This document shows, one piece after another, positions 48,472 to 61,684 of a DNA stretch of 64,000 nucleotides. Source of the stretch: Sinohyriopsis cumingii (Eukaryota > Mollusca > Bivalvia > Unionida > Unionidae); assembly GCA_028554795.2 (NCBI GenBank), contig CM068835.1, positions 55,609,719 through 55,673,718 on the forward strand. Reading direction: 5' to 3'. The number at the start of each line of letters is the position of its first letter. The stretch's first letter is position 1. The notes under the pieces are model-generated. The model was not told the origin of the DNA and did no database searches. It saw nothing but the letters and a program-made list of their open reading frames with translations. The position numbers and the translations under genes are program-made.

Positions 48472-48792
48472 TCAGTAAGTTAAAAAAAAATTAGTGTTCA
48501 TGATCAAACCTATATTTATCAGTATAGATGAAACCTGGATGTCAGCTTCTCTGTAGAGGAAAGGATATGAGCTTCGGCATTTTCTGGACCTGCATGTGTT
48601 TGAAACATGTGCTTTCAATTTTGCACCAAAGAGTCTGGTACTAACTTTAGAAATGAGTGTTCCAAACTCAAGACTGTTAAAGGACTGAAATTCCATCAAT
48701 AAAACAATATCTCTATTTTTTTTTTCACTTACAACTAGGATAAGCTCACGAAAGATTATTTTTCCTACAACATAACTTACATTATTAACCAA
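48472..48792 (-). other. Conserved open frame, copy 3 of 78-407
   Basis: Still open, with one Thr-to-Arg change near the C-terminal third. Confidence 0.25.
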
Positions 48793-49005
48793 TCCTGGTC
48801 AGCCTAACCCATACATACTCTAGTTTAGGTTCACTCATTTCCAGGCTGGTTCCCATTTTTCCATACCATTAGTACCATGAGTCCTATGCATTTTTCTATT
48901 TTTTTAAAATAAAACCAAACAGGATAATACTATTAATAATATTAGTAATACAAACTATATTTGGCTGAAGACAGTGCATACTATGCCACAGACAGTTTAA
49001 TCTCT

Positions 49006-49266
49006 CTAATCCAAAAATATTCTTATATTCTCATGCTTTTCCCCATACGATTTTTTAAAGATGTTGTGAACAAAATGCCACAAGATTAAAACTGAAAAAC
49101 CAAGTACATGTATAAGAATTTTGAGATCAAATTTATTTTCATAATTCTCCTTTATCAACTTCTGTTTTCTATGAGATATTGATGTTCCTCTACCATATCC
49201 TTTTGGCCATGGTTGATTCGTAATGGTTAGACGAAGATTCACAGTTAGTTCATTAAACCAAATCAC
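49006..49266 (-). other. Conserved open frame, copy 3 of 621-881
   Basis: Still open, with one His-to-Arg change (NLRLTIT). Confidence 0.25.
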
Positions 49267-50758
49267 CTAATGTAAGAACCTTCCAGCAAGAAGCTGCCTG
49301 GTTGTTAAGTGTTCACAGAAGAGATAGAGCATATCACTAATATTTTATCTGCATGTGCTCGTACATGAAATAAATTGTAGGGTATCAATCTAAATGGAGT
49401 ATATTTTTGAAAAGGTAAAGCTTAAGTGTGTCAAAATACCTGACTCCTGGAAACTTGAACATTACGGAAGTAGTAGTATTGTTTGATAAGACATCAACAA
49501 TGAAGTAAGTGACATAAAAGCAGTACATTACACAAAGTATAGATTTACTCAAGTAAAACAGGACATGCTGATTAAACCCAAAATTATCCTTAAAGCCTTT
49601 ATGGCCATTATTTACAGTGGGATCCTCACTGTCTTTCTAAATTTGAAGCCAACATTATTCCTATCGATCTATATGGAACGTGAAATTAGAACAGGATGCA
49701 ATTAAAGTATACTTGAAAGACTACAAACAATATAAATAAGATACAAAATTCAGTGAAAATCAAATAAAGTAAAACAAAAACCAATAAGAGGAACCTTACA
49801 AAATAACTATAAGGTATAAGATAACTGGCTGAAATGCTGACCACAGTGTTCAAATTTTCTTTCTTGCTAATTTCTTCATTTATGGTTAAATGAAACTTTA
49901 CTGCAGTTTCCAATCTCATTCTCTTTAGAACATTTATAATATAATAGTCTCTGGCAAGCCATTTCAATCATCCATCGCATTATAATAATAGGATGGTAGA
50001 GGATATGCTAATTACCTGTTGTACTACAAAGTTATGATTAATGCCTTTATTAGTATGCCAGTGATGTTTGAGATCACTAGATATGCTAATTCACTGAGGT
50101 TGTTTGACTCTCTTGTCCAAGATGAAATAGCTCAGCAAATTAAAAGCAAAGATTAGTGATAAGAAGATATTTTGGTTTCAATATTTTTTAAATATTTCTC
50201 ATTTAAATAAGTTTTTTTTATCAATATCAAGCATATTCTTCCAATAAGTAGTACAGAAAATTACATGGAACAAAATAAATCACAATGGTACTGAATCAAT
50301 GCTGCACACATATTATTTTCCCAGTCTGGAAAAAACATAATTACATTGTCTATGAACAGACATAAGACTATTATCAACTTTATTCTAGATAACATTTGTA
50401 TTAACTTTACGGATAAATGTTGATCCAAGACAAGACTCAACTATTTTCAGTGATATCTGTAACTTGATATGATCCATTATATTAGACACTAAACTATTGT
50501 GACCATTATATGTTTAAATTTTAACAAAGAAGAATGCAATCATTTTCACTAAGCTAAATTGATAGTTGATTATTATCTAACGGATTATTGCATGATGCAA
50601 GTTTTTGTTCAAGATTATGTGATATAAAATAAGGATGTTTGTGTGATAAGCATTTCATTGTAATCAACATATTTAACAGTCTGATTGTTACATCAGTTGC
50701 ACAACAAAGGATGAGAAGGGACACTAGTACTAATAGTAGTACCCCTACTCCTACCTCG

Positions 50759-50957
50759 TTGACGGGCACAACAAATTAAGTTGAGACTACGACATCGTAG
50801 CTAAAGGGACTCCAGATTCTACCCCTAGATAGCAACGGTTATAACACTTCGGGTCTGACATTGTTCTATTTACACTAACAATTTGGAGCCCGTTCGACAA
50901 GCATGATTGGAACCATGCTACGATGTCGTGGCCTTAACTTGATTTGTTTCCCGTCCA
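50759..50957. mobile_element. Fold-back MITE, copy 3, without nested insertion
   Basis: Same terminal arms, 199 bp. Where copies 1 and 2 have the 95-96 bp hairpin element, this copy has the single sequence CATGATTGGAACCATG, the pre-insertion state. Confidence 0.87.
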
Positions 50958-51149
50958 CTTTAATTTCTTTCATAAAATGCAATGAATCGCCATACAATAG
51001 TGCCTGATTTATAACAAAAATATAAAAATCTAACGAATATGATCGTAACATTTGATAAACCTTCAGAAGTCTCTGCAAAGAAAATTAAACGTTTAGCTGG
51101 TAGCTATGGAAAACCAGACGAATATTTTACACAGTATATTGCTCTGAAG

Positions 51150-51232
51150 TAGACCAACAAGTTGTTCTCCACCTTTGTTTTTTGCCTTACTGGCGGCGGA
51201 AAATAAAAGGTGGAGAACAGCTTGTTGGTGTA
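51150..51232. mobile_element. Second hairpin MITE, copy 3
   Basis: Identical in core to copy 1 (CTTTGTTTTTTGCCTTACTGG). Confidence 0.85.
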
Positions 51233-52267
51233 GCCCTAAAGTAACTTAAGCATCTTTTTCCAATGAATGCACACCTCTTGCAAAAATAGGACTCTGTGAT
51301 CACAGATATAGGCAGAATTTTTCACGGTTTGTAGTTTGATTGCTTAATGCAGAGAATAATACAAAAATAATAGAGCATATACTTATCCAAGGTCCGGTGT
51401 AAACGCCGATATGATTTCAGTACTATCTGATTCTTAGCTTGAACGAATATGAAGAATTACGTATTAAACTGCGTTCTCTTTGAACTGTGCCTGGTCTGGT
51501 TCCCTGCTTAGTATGCTCCCTGCATTCAAACCACACTAGTTCTACTGCCACATTTTATTTGTATCAGTTACTTTTGTCTTTCTGAGCCAACTGGTTCACG
51601 GGGCCTACTAAAATCAGCTAAGTCTGACAAAACCCGACAAAGCCACACAAAGCCCGACAAAACCTGGCAATGCCACATAAAGCCTCAGAAAGAGATTAAG
51701 AGCCCCACATAGCAATGCAAAGTCAAATTAAAAAAGTGTATTTATATTATTGATTATATTATGAATAAATTAACCAAGACGAAAGACTAGTTTTCAACAT
51801 ATTTATGCAGAATTTAATGACTGAAACTTGGGCGACAAAGTTTGAAATCGAAAAATGACCAAGTAATAACAAAGTCTGACAAAACTGTAAATTATATTGA
51901 CGAATAAAATAAAAAACCTGAAGGCTAAGTTTTCAACATAATTGTGCCGAATTAAATGACCGACTCAAATTTTCCAAAGTTCGTATTCGAATAATGACAA
52001 AATCGTATGTAAAATGTTTATTATTTGTTAAATCGTTCATTTTACTGATTATCGAAAGAAAATGCAATATTTCAATATGTCTTAATTATACAAAGCCTGA
52101 CAAAGTCATACAAAGCCCAATAAAGCCACACACAGCCTGACAGGGTCGTGCAAAGTAATATTAGACAACGTATATTGTAAATTATATTGAGGAATAAATT
52201 AACCAAACGGAAGGACTAGTTTCAACATAATTATTTATAATGATAAAGTACTGACAAAATCTGGAAA

Positions 52268-53144
52268 AATAATATATTTGAAATGTCTGTTATTTTATAA
52301 ACTGTTCATTTGACTGATTATCGAAACAATGTTGACAAACTAAACACACCTTTCGATGTTTCATAAGAAAGACGTACAAAGCCTGACAAAGTCATACAAA
52401 AATGTGCATTACTGCTTTGTGGCGTTTTTTCATAAATTACACAAGAAAAATGAAGGATATACTACGAACACCAAATTGAATGCCTGGTAATTGGGAGACA
52501 TATTCCAAATTGACTGTATCTCAAAAATTCATGCAAAGCCTGACAAAGTCTTTACTGGAATGTTCATTATTGTAAAATGTCTGTATATGATAAACAATCG
52601 ACAGAAATGGTTATATTTCACACCGGCACACAATGTCATAAAATGACATAATAAAAATGTGTTGATTGAATTAAAGGTAGGGCGGTCCCACTCACCTACT
52701 TGTGATTGCAACAGGCGTTGACGCTTGTTAATGAAATACAGTAGCACCTCACTACCATATGCCCTAAATTTTTATATCAGTAGTAAATAATTTCCGGCAT
52801 TGTAAGTTTAAAAACGTTTCTGTCGCTGTACTGAGTTAAATAGATAATAAACAAATAATGATCATAGACAAAGCAGACATCTTCTAATTATGTTGTATTT
52901 ATTGACATAAATTTTGTATCAGCACTACATACTTTCGAATATTGTAAGTAATTGTCATGTATTTGTTCCTCGTGATCCTGTCATTATTTTCTCCCAACAC
53001 TTAATGTAATTAAATATTTTTATAAATTGACACGAGGATGTTTCTTTGTCAAACTAAAGGAGAAAGAGTAGAATAAACAAATAAGAAAATTCAACCTCCA
53101 TTTGGAAAGATAGTTGTATAAACTTACACTAACCGTAAATAAAT
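52268..53144. other. Right edge of the array; more decamer-type repeat, then AT-rich DNA
   Basis: After homology to copy 1 position ~4045 ends, related repeat modules continue: 'ttcatttgactgattatcgaaa' (about 52305-52326) resembles copy 1 3823-3843, and acaaagcctg-type decamers recur at 52376 and 52534. No gene. Confidence 0.6.
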
Positions 53145-53468
53145 ATGTTTAGAAAGTTGCACTTTTGTACGAATAATGATAAGAAAATGTTTGAGAAAAT
53201 GCATGATTTAATATTTAACGAAATTCACCATTGTTATATACGTCTTTGCGCGTCTTTGCGGTGTTTAGTAGTACCGATACGTCTAAGGGACGAAACTTAT
53301 TGGGGCGAAACTGCTCATAGTCAAAGAAACAACGTGATAATAATTAGAGCTGGTAACCGCGAAAAATTTTGTAAAAGGGGTATACCAAAACAAAATAGTA
53401 TATCCTTGCTATTATTTGGAGAAAAAAATAATTATCTTGAGAGAAAGAAAAGAAAATATTTCAGCTGA
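53145..53468 (+). other. Hypothetical basic frame
   Basis: A 107-codon open frame starting at an ATG at 53145, Cys/His/Arg-rich in the first half (HHCYIRLCASLRC) and ending in the lysine-rich ERKKRKYFS. It contains a short direct repeat (CGTCTTTGCG twice, about 53241-53259). After the stop, another frame reads RRSRSRERK. Not recognised; single copy, so no conservation test within the window. Confidence 0.25.
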
Positions 53469-53710
53469 AAAGACGATCACGGTCACGAGAGAGAAAAATA
53501 AATTGGGCTGGATAAAAAAAAAAAAATATTGAAATTGAAATTGCACCAAGTAACCTACAAAAATATCGTTCGTCACAACGGTATAGGTACACTTCCCTTG
53601 GGACCTATCTAAAGTGTTTATGTAATCAAAGATACAAAGTTGCAATTTCCGGTCGACACAGTAAGGTTAATGTTTTTGTTACGGGTCATACATATAAATA
53701 TTATTTGTGT

Positions 53711-54775
<1,065 letters not shown>

Positions 54776-54894
54776 ATGGATATTGTAACTTTATTATGTT
54801 GTGGATTTAGTTCATTCCTCATATTAGGAGCATCTGAGATCGGATTATTAGGGAGATATGTTGAATGCACTACTGCACCCGGATCCATTAAAAT
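54776..54894 (+). CDS. Candidate first coding exon with signal-peptide-like start
   Basis: ATG at 54776 opens MDIVTLLCCGFSSFLILGAS, a short N-terminus plus hydrophobic core that fits a secretory signal peptide, followed by EIGLLGRYVECTTAPGSIK. The frame meets a donor-like AAAAT|GTAAGA with GT at 54895 (phase 2); the unspliced frame would stop at once. A matching phase-2 acceptor exon was not found. Could be exon 1 of a secreted or membrane host protein. Unrecognised. Confidence 0.35.
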
Positions 54895-55368
54895 GTAAGA
54901 CAAGCCTTTAGTGCATCTTTAACAGGTTTTAGACTTATGTACACTATAGTGCAATAACAACCTATTCTTAATTCAAAAGCCTTTTTGCGGATATTATCTC
55001 TTTCCAGAAGAAATTTAGACAAATGCTTATACCTTTATGTAACGCTGAAATTTAAACATTCATATCCTGCTTGTTTGCCCGAAATTTAAAATTTAAGTGC
55101 TTTAAAAGTGAAAGGAATACAACATCAAAACACGATCAAATATGTGTCTGTCAATTATCGGTACATCATCAAACACAAGTATATATGTGCCTGTCAATTA
55201 TGCATCGTAATTAGTAAAATGCATCAATATTGTGAATATTGCCCAGATCCGAGTAATGATGTAAAACATGGACAAGGAGGCAAAACATATTGACATACAT
55301 TTTAGATTTTTTGGAGCTATCAAATTTCAAATGCAAAAATTAATATCGTACCTTATCTGATTCTTCAG

Positions 55369-55454
55369 TCTTTATCTGTAACAGTGTTACCTTAAACAAG
55401 TATTACAAATGGACATTGCGAGACCCAATGTTCGTGCTCAATCCAAGGATCCTC
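55369..55454 (+). CDS. Candidate internal exon
   Basis: Between an acceptor-like CTGATTCTTCAG (ends 55368) and a strong donor CTC|GTAAGT (GT at 55455), the frame reads CNSVTLNKYYKWTLRDPMF then VLNPRIL. The composition is that of an extracellular domain. Its phase (needs a phase-1 upstream donor, ends in phase 0) does not join directly to the exon at 54776. Family not recognised. Confidence 0.35.
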
Positions 55455-58400
55455 GTAAGTATTCTAATTTGTAAAACCACTATACAAGCAAAACACTGCA
55501 CTACGCCTTGTAAGCCTATTTTGTTGAAAAAAACAATTAAGATAATGGTGTATATTTATAGGCACATCTGTGTATTCTTATGTGTTAAGCTATGTCAGCA
55601 CGATAATGGCTAGAAGATATCATTAAAAGTTAAGTTGAAATACGTAAAGGTGAATCTACAACAAAACCTTGCAATTGGTAGACACTGTCCTTAAAAAGTA
55701 TTTAGCATATTTAAATTTCATATGTTTATCTCTTTCACTAGATGCTCGTTACATTCCATTTTAGAAGGAACGTTTCTCCAGGTTTGCTATGATGCAAGTA
55801 ACCTGTTTGACATACGCACTGTTTTCACTGTTTTATTATTGCAATGCACGCTTTCAGACTTGCAAACTAATTTCACTAGTCACACTTCAGTGCAGTTTTG
55901 AATTAATACATTCTGGACCCTTTTGTGACAGATGTTTGAGCTGTTCCTGTCAGTCATAGATTGGTACATCATTACCCTGACATAGTTTGCCACACATCAT
56001 AGATACATTTTGATTCATTTCACATATGTTTATCAGATAGGAAAACAGCTCTAATATGTTTATTTGATACACATTTTTAATATGTAATAAGTATAAAAAA
56101 CGCGCTTTCCAGTATCACTTCAAACGTCTTAACAACTCAAATAACATCACTATTCTAAGAAAATAAATTAGCTTTTATTCTGTATAGTAACTCATACACA
56201 CAAAGAGTAAACCACATATCCCATCATATTTCCATCTTTTCTTAGACGTAATTATTTCACGATCAATTCATTCAGCTGACGATCAAACTCATTTGTTCGG
56301 CCACATTTCTAATATCGTAAGAATGTGTTTTCATTCAACATTAGTTTTCAATCTGTTTTCATAACTTGGCGCTACTTTAATTGTATTACCACCAAACTGA
56401 GTCTTGATTTCCGACTTCAGTCTATTTTTTGGAAACGTTTGTCGAAAATGTAGGCACTTAAAAATTCATGTCGTTTGTGGGGGGGGGGGAACATTATTTA
56501 AAATGATGTAATTTTTGTTGAGAAAATGCAGTCTTAATATTCCCTGGTAATCAATTCTACGTGGACTGGCCATCTATTCTACACAGAGTAGCCATCTATT
56601 CGACCTAGACAGGAATATTTGAATTCGTACTGACCATGTTCATCGAAGATCACTACTACTTGAAATGGGGGAAATCATTTCTATTGCGCAAACTTTAAAA
56701 TTAACACTATCAAATACACAGTTCTTACAGCCGGGGATTTTTTGAAACGTCTATTCAAGTATTTCTGAAATACGTACAGTCGTTTTCAAGGTGTATTTTG
56801 TCTTACTCAGTCTGAATCTTTTTTGCCTGTTTCTGTTACCTTCCAGGGTTATACGTCATTTGACACCCCACTACTGAAACTGCTTGTTTTGTCCATTCAT
56901 TATCTTGGACTGTAAATCAATAGCAAAAATTAGGAATTTGAAAAATGATGTATTGTTTGGTCTTTTTCAGATATTTGATTTCATTTTCCTTCCGATAATT
57001 AATTGAATTATTTTTGGGCACAATTCAAGAGGTTTTCCTAATAACTTCAAGGACTTTTCAAAGATAATACTAAATGTTTTAAAAAGTTAGAAATGTTTTC
57101 AAGGTAACCTTTTAACCTCAAAGAATTTTCAAGGAAGTACGAACGATGAAATTTCATTAAAGTGTTTTGAGTATCAGTTTTTATGAAATTGCCAACAAAA
57201 TGCAATTTATATCTATATTTATATCAATGAATTCATAGTGGTTTCCTATACTTTTCGTAGAACGATCAGTATTAATTATTCATTGGTTCATTAAATGTGT
57301 GGTTTGAATGGACACAAACGGTACTCTGCAAAGAAAAATATAAAACAGAACTTTAAAAACTTCATTTAACCAGGCAGAATGAACGCCAGTTGCTGATATA
57401 AAAGTTCATCAAAATTTGTGACAAATCGGGTTTTTCGTGGATACATTTTTCATTTTTGAAGATAATCCCTCCAGAATGGAGTTTTAAATAAACATGTTTG
57501 TCTTAGAAAACCTCTCTTTGATAGCTCAAAATCTGTTTATATTAACTATCCCATAAGATTTGAGTCATACACATGACCTTACATATGTAACACGATGCAT
57601 CACCGTTGACATACATAACTATTGAAATTTACATAAAGGTACATAAAAAGCATTTTCATTTCCAGAAAAACAAATGTTACCTTTACCTATCTGTATATAT
57701 TGCTATGAATAAAGTTGATATAGAAACGGCGCTTTTACATTTGACAAGAAGCCCTTAAAATATATACTTAGTCACATAACAAGAACCAATTTGTTTGTTA
57801 AAAAAGCAGCTATGGAGGTCTCATATAAAATTCTTCCAAGCACTTTTCCTTTGTTAGTTACTTATCATTAGTTACCCTTTACGCAACAAAGTACACATAT
57901 CACTTCAGTTACTTACGCAAATTCTAAAAATCCACAAATGCTTAGTATAAGTAGGGTTTGAAGACCTGCTGTTTTCAGTCTGAAGATAATACTTTCGTGA
58001 TTTGAATCCATTAAATTGTCAGATTTTTTTTGATGCCTATGGATAAACAAAGTCGATATTCTTTGTTACAATATTTTAACTGACAGGTAAGCAATGGAAT
58101 AGATAACTGACAAACGCTAAATGTTGAGAAATATTGATCTTCAGAACTTGTTAAAGGTACAAAAAGATATTCGTAAAATGTAGATATGTATCAATCTCCT
58201 GTGGAAGTACTCGTATCCTCTTATCGATAATTTTATTACCAATGTATCGTAGCATATTGGCACCAAACTTGCAACGCAATTCTACCCAGTATACCTTGGC
58301 AAAAAGAAGGAAATGAAAGTTGACACAATACCCTGAAGGATGGGACTGACATAAGCTAAATGGCTAATTTTTTCTGTAAGAAACAAATAACTTTAGAAGA

Positions 58401-59886
58401 GTGTTCTGTCTAATACAAATCCATTTGTTAACAGAAACAAAAGAGTAGGTTTTTCTATAGAACTCATACAACCTGACAAAACGTAATACATGTATGATTG
58501 AAGTCCGCATCTGCTACCTGCCCTGGTCTTTGTTTAATGTCAATCTACCATCGTACAAATGATGCTAATCGCACGCTATGCAAATGACACTGCGGGTTTC
58601 GAATATGCTTCGATAAACTCCATGCTCTATTATTTCTAGACTTCATTCCGGATGCATCTGCATTGGCAGTTGACGCTAGGGCAATAACAATTATCCTTTT
58701 AATTCTTTTCAGCATGTAATCTCTTAGTAAGACAATAAAATAAATGGGTCTCTTCTTTCTAATTTCAATTTAACTTTAGGTATATTTAAAAAAATTATAT
58801 ATCTTTATTTAAACGGGATAAAAGTGATGAGCAGTGAGAAAAAACAAAGACAAAATGTAAGTCTGTATTCTAATTAAGCACTGAAATTTTGTTGCTGTTT
58901 TAAACCCACCCATGTTTGACAAGCAGATGCATAGCACATTTCTCTTCTGGCTTAAGTTTACATACTAGTTTCTTTAAGGCCCTTTACTTATTTGTGCCAT
59001 AACTATGTTAAATTTATATAATGAATAGAAGTAATTCATCAATCGTTCGAAGATTAAGTTTTGTACAAAGCAAAGGAACGTAACTTATTTCTACGCATAC
59101 TTGTAAATAGTAAACTCATTTGTCGCAATGATTTTAAATTTCTGTATCTAGATTAATAATTACAATATATTTTCTAGCTTTTTTGCAACTGTCCAGTCAT
59201 GTTTCCGAAAATCATATCAACGCCAACATGTGACTACCTTTGGCACGCATTTACACTCTGTCAAATGTCAAATACCTGAATTGTATGGAATGATTTTATC
59301 ATTTGTGCTGATATAAAACGTGATTTTTACAGCAAGTCAGCGGTACCAGATAGTATGCATGTCCCGTGTAATTTAAGCCACTAACTGATTACAAATCAGT
59401 TAGAGAGACAAAATTACTTTTTGAATAAAATCGTTGTCGCACATTGGGTTTGCATAGCTGCATTCCATTACAAATGTTAAAAATAATGATGGTTTGGAAG
59501 TTGAAAATATTTTACAGCAAATAAGATGGTAGAAGACAACTCCAGAGTCACTATAATCAAGTTAATTTTTATATAGTTAATGCATTGCTAAAAACAAATT
59601 TACAAGATGTTTGTGAGTTTCTTTTCTTTAAAACCACTAAAGAATTCATATTAGCATTTTAAACTAATTGTTTACTTCAAGTGACTGTCTCCTTTAAAAG
59701 GATTTGCTGCTTCTGTTAAAAGTATTACCAACAGCTGAAGACTACCTAAAGGGGAAAACTATAATCAGGTCTAATAATAGATCAAAGTTAGAGTTTCCTC
59801 CCTTGAGATATAACTCTACTTCTTCTGTATCAGATCAAATATTTTAATCTGGAATCATGCTAGTTATATGACCATGTCTGTTCATC
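55455..59886. other. Long non-coding stretch, probably intronic or intergenic
   Basis: No supported gene. Contains a G10 run (about 56480-56489), an octamer-like ATGCAAAT (58577-58584) and a perfect 10-bp-stem hairpin at 59381-59403. Base composition uniform and AT-rich. Confidence 0.5.
59381..59403. repeat. Perfect short hairpin
   Basis: CTAACTGATT, a 3-base loop, AATCAGTTAG. No T-run follows it; function unknown. Confidence 0.7.
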
Positions 59887-60093
59887 TTATTCATAGTAGC
59901 ATTCATGTTTTACTTTGGTATATATATGTGTTATAATGTTAATTCTACTTTGCACTCCACTTTCAATCATCAGCAATATGTCATAGTCTGTTAAAATGGC
60001 AAGTTCGATACCTAATAACATTACAATTACATCATGACAATACCCAAGAGCACTGTAACATTGTGAACATTTAGTTTGTACATTTTGATACAA
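59887..60093 (-). pseudogene. DNA polymerase B-like fragment of a Polinton-type element
   Basis: A minus-strand frame of 68 codons contains GIELAILTDYDILLMIESG followed by VQSRINIITH. This resembles a conserved stretch in the protein-primed family-B DNA polymerases of Polinton-like elements, where it lies between catalytic motifs. The surroundings (ALGYCHDVIVML before it) fit less well and no neighbouring motif was found, so this is at best a short relic. No proper start. It is more than 11 kb from the nearest array copy. Confidence 0.35.
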
Positions 60094-61428
60094 ATATGCT
60101 TAAAACTAATGTCACCTAGCAACAAAGTGTCCATCATGACTAAAAGGTATCACGTGTGTGAAGGTTACACTATTCAATGATATCACATCATTAATATGTT
60201 TTGTACTGATCCCTTTGTTTGAATTGCTGCATGGTTAGTTAAAGGTCTCTATGCTGGTATAGCAATCTTATGAAATCTTTAAAAGGAATACAATGGATTC
60301 ATGTGAGACAATGTCTTCCACAAACATTCAGGTCATGTCTCTATAGTGTTTCGGTGTTTGCGTTAACTTTTGGCCATTTAAATCTTTCCAACTGATCATT
60401 TGCCTGCCATGTCCCAACCAACATAACCGAATCAAAATAATCTGATGCAAGGCCACTTCATCAATATGCTTAGAGCTTAATCATTATTGACCTCTTAATG
60501 ATGTAACCAATGTTACTAGCTGGATAAAAATCAATGATAAGTGTAGTTTTCCCTGGCTCATCCTATCCAATATTTTACGCACATTAACAAACATATACAA
60601 TTCTCTTGTAAAAGTTCTCATAATATCCTATACATTTATCGGATCGTAATCAAATCAATCTGTCTAAATTATATTTTGATTGCATATTATTCTAAAACTT
60701 ATTCCACGCCATAAAACAAATGTAGGGTTTTTATTTGTCACAATGATGCAATTATTGTGTTCCTAACCCATTCTTGCAAACCTATGTATGAGTTCCTCTG
60801 AGTACTGATTTCTACCGATATCTATTTATATGAAATGTTAAATATTGTACCCTGTCAACCTCTGTTGTGCACTTTTGCTCATTATATGTCCAACTTTGGT
60901 ATGTAAGATATACAAAAATGTTCAGTAGCATCATCCATTTATCCTCTGTTTGATATAGACTTAGAAACTTTTTGATTCGTGATAAAAGTTTCAATACTAA
61001 ATTTGTTCACCTTCATGACATGTCATTTCACATGTTTGATCAATTAAGTCTAGCTGAGCTCACTAAACACCGAAATAAAAAATATATATTTGTATGATCT
61101 TCTTCAAATATGGTTTAATGTAATTCAGAAATTCAAACAAATCAGTATTCATTAATATTTATATTAAATTAATATCTAAGTTATGTGCCATATACTGTTT
61201 AAATTTCTGTATTTATGTTCTAATATCTCTTAGTGTCATTATAGGGTTTTAGTGTCCAGTGGTACAAATGTTTCTAGTCAACTTGTTGCCCTTTGTGACT
61301 GTTGTCGTACTAGTTTATGTTATTAGGATTAACTATGTCTTATATTGTCCATTTTGTCTGCTGATGAGCTTTTCCAAATATGATTCATCATCATTTAAAA
61401 AATCAATACAAATCTTGATTATTACCAC
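60094..61428. other. Non-coding stretch with weak minus-strand coding traces
   Basis: Fragments such as the open frame 60994-60812 (TYNEQKCTTEVDRVQYLTF) and HGRQMISWKDLNGQKLTQ (near 60410) could belong to the same decayed element as 59887-60093, but no motif confirms it. Confidence 0.3.
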
Positions 61429-61676
61429 CATGAACGGCATTTGTTGGTGGCAAGTGGGGCGACCGCCCCAGGTCCCGCTCTTGAAGGGGCCCCGCGCTTC
61501 AGGCCAAATGTCGTCCTTATGAGTTTGTCAAGCTATATTCTCCGCCAAATCGCGAACGTTGATCTAGTCTAGACTTAATCAATGTTTGCAGTAGCATATC
61601 AATCGAGATACCGATACTCTGACCCCGCGCGGCCATGGTCGTCCCTAGGCTCCGCGTACTCCTAACGCCGCCTCTG
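61429..61676. mobile_element. hAT-like MITE with perfect 8-bp target duplication
   Basis: A GC-rich 248-bp island in AT-rich DNA. Flanked on both sides by ATTACCAC (61421-61428 and 61677-61684). The right end read inward is CAGAGGCGGCGTTAGGAG; the left end CATGAACGGCATTTG matches it at about 10 of 16 positions, so the TIRs have decayed. 8-bp duplications and CAGRGGCGG-type ends are typical of hAT transposons. One frame reads GRPPQVPLLKGPRASG, a translation I associate with ends of hAT elements carrying ZMYM/TTF-type transposases. No transposase inside. Confidence 0.85.
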
Positions 61677-61684
61677 ATTACCAC

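Larger units (their letters stand above)
48387..52267. repeat. Tandem segmental duplication, copy 3 (partial, two-speed divergence)
   Basis: It matches copy 1 positions 1 to about 4045. Up to about 49735 it is as close to copies 1 and 2 as they are to each other. Beyond that, substitutions and indels are much more frequent, including loss of about 105 bp near 49850 relative to copy 1 1467-1575. It lacks the nested MITE that copies 1 and 2 carry. Homology fades at about 52267. Confidence 0.93.

Noticed and set aside
59381-59403. Short hairpin as a possible terminator or histone-type stem-loop
   Set aside because: Stem and loop do not match the histone 3' stem-loop and there is no surrounding gene; bacterial-type terminators do not apply.
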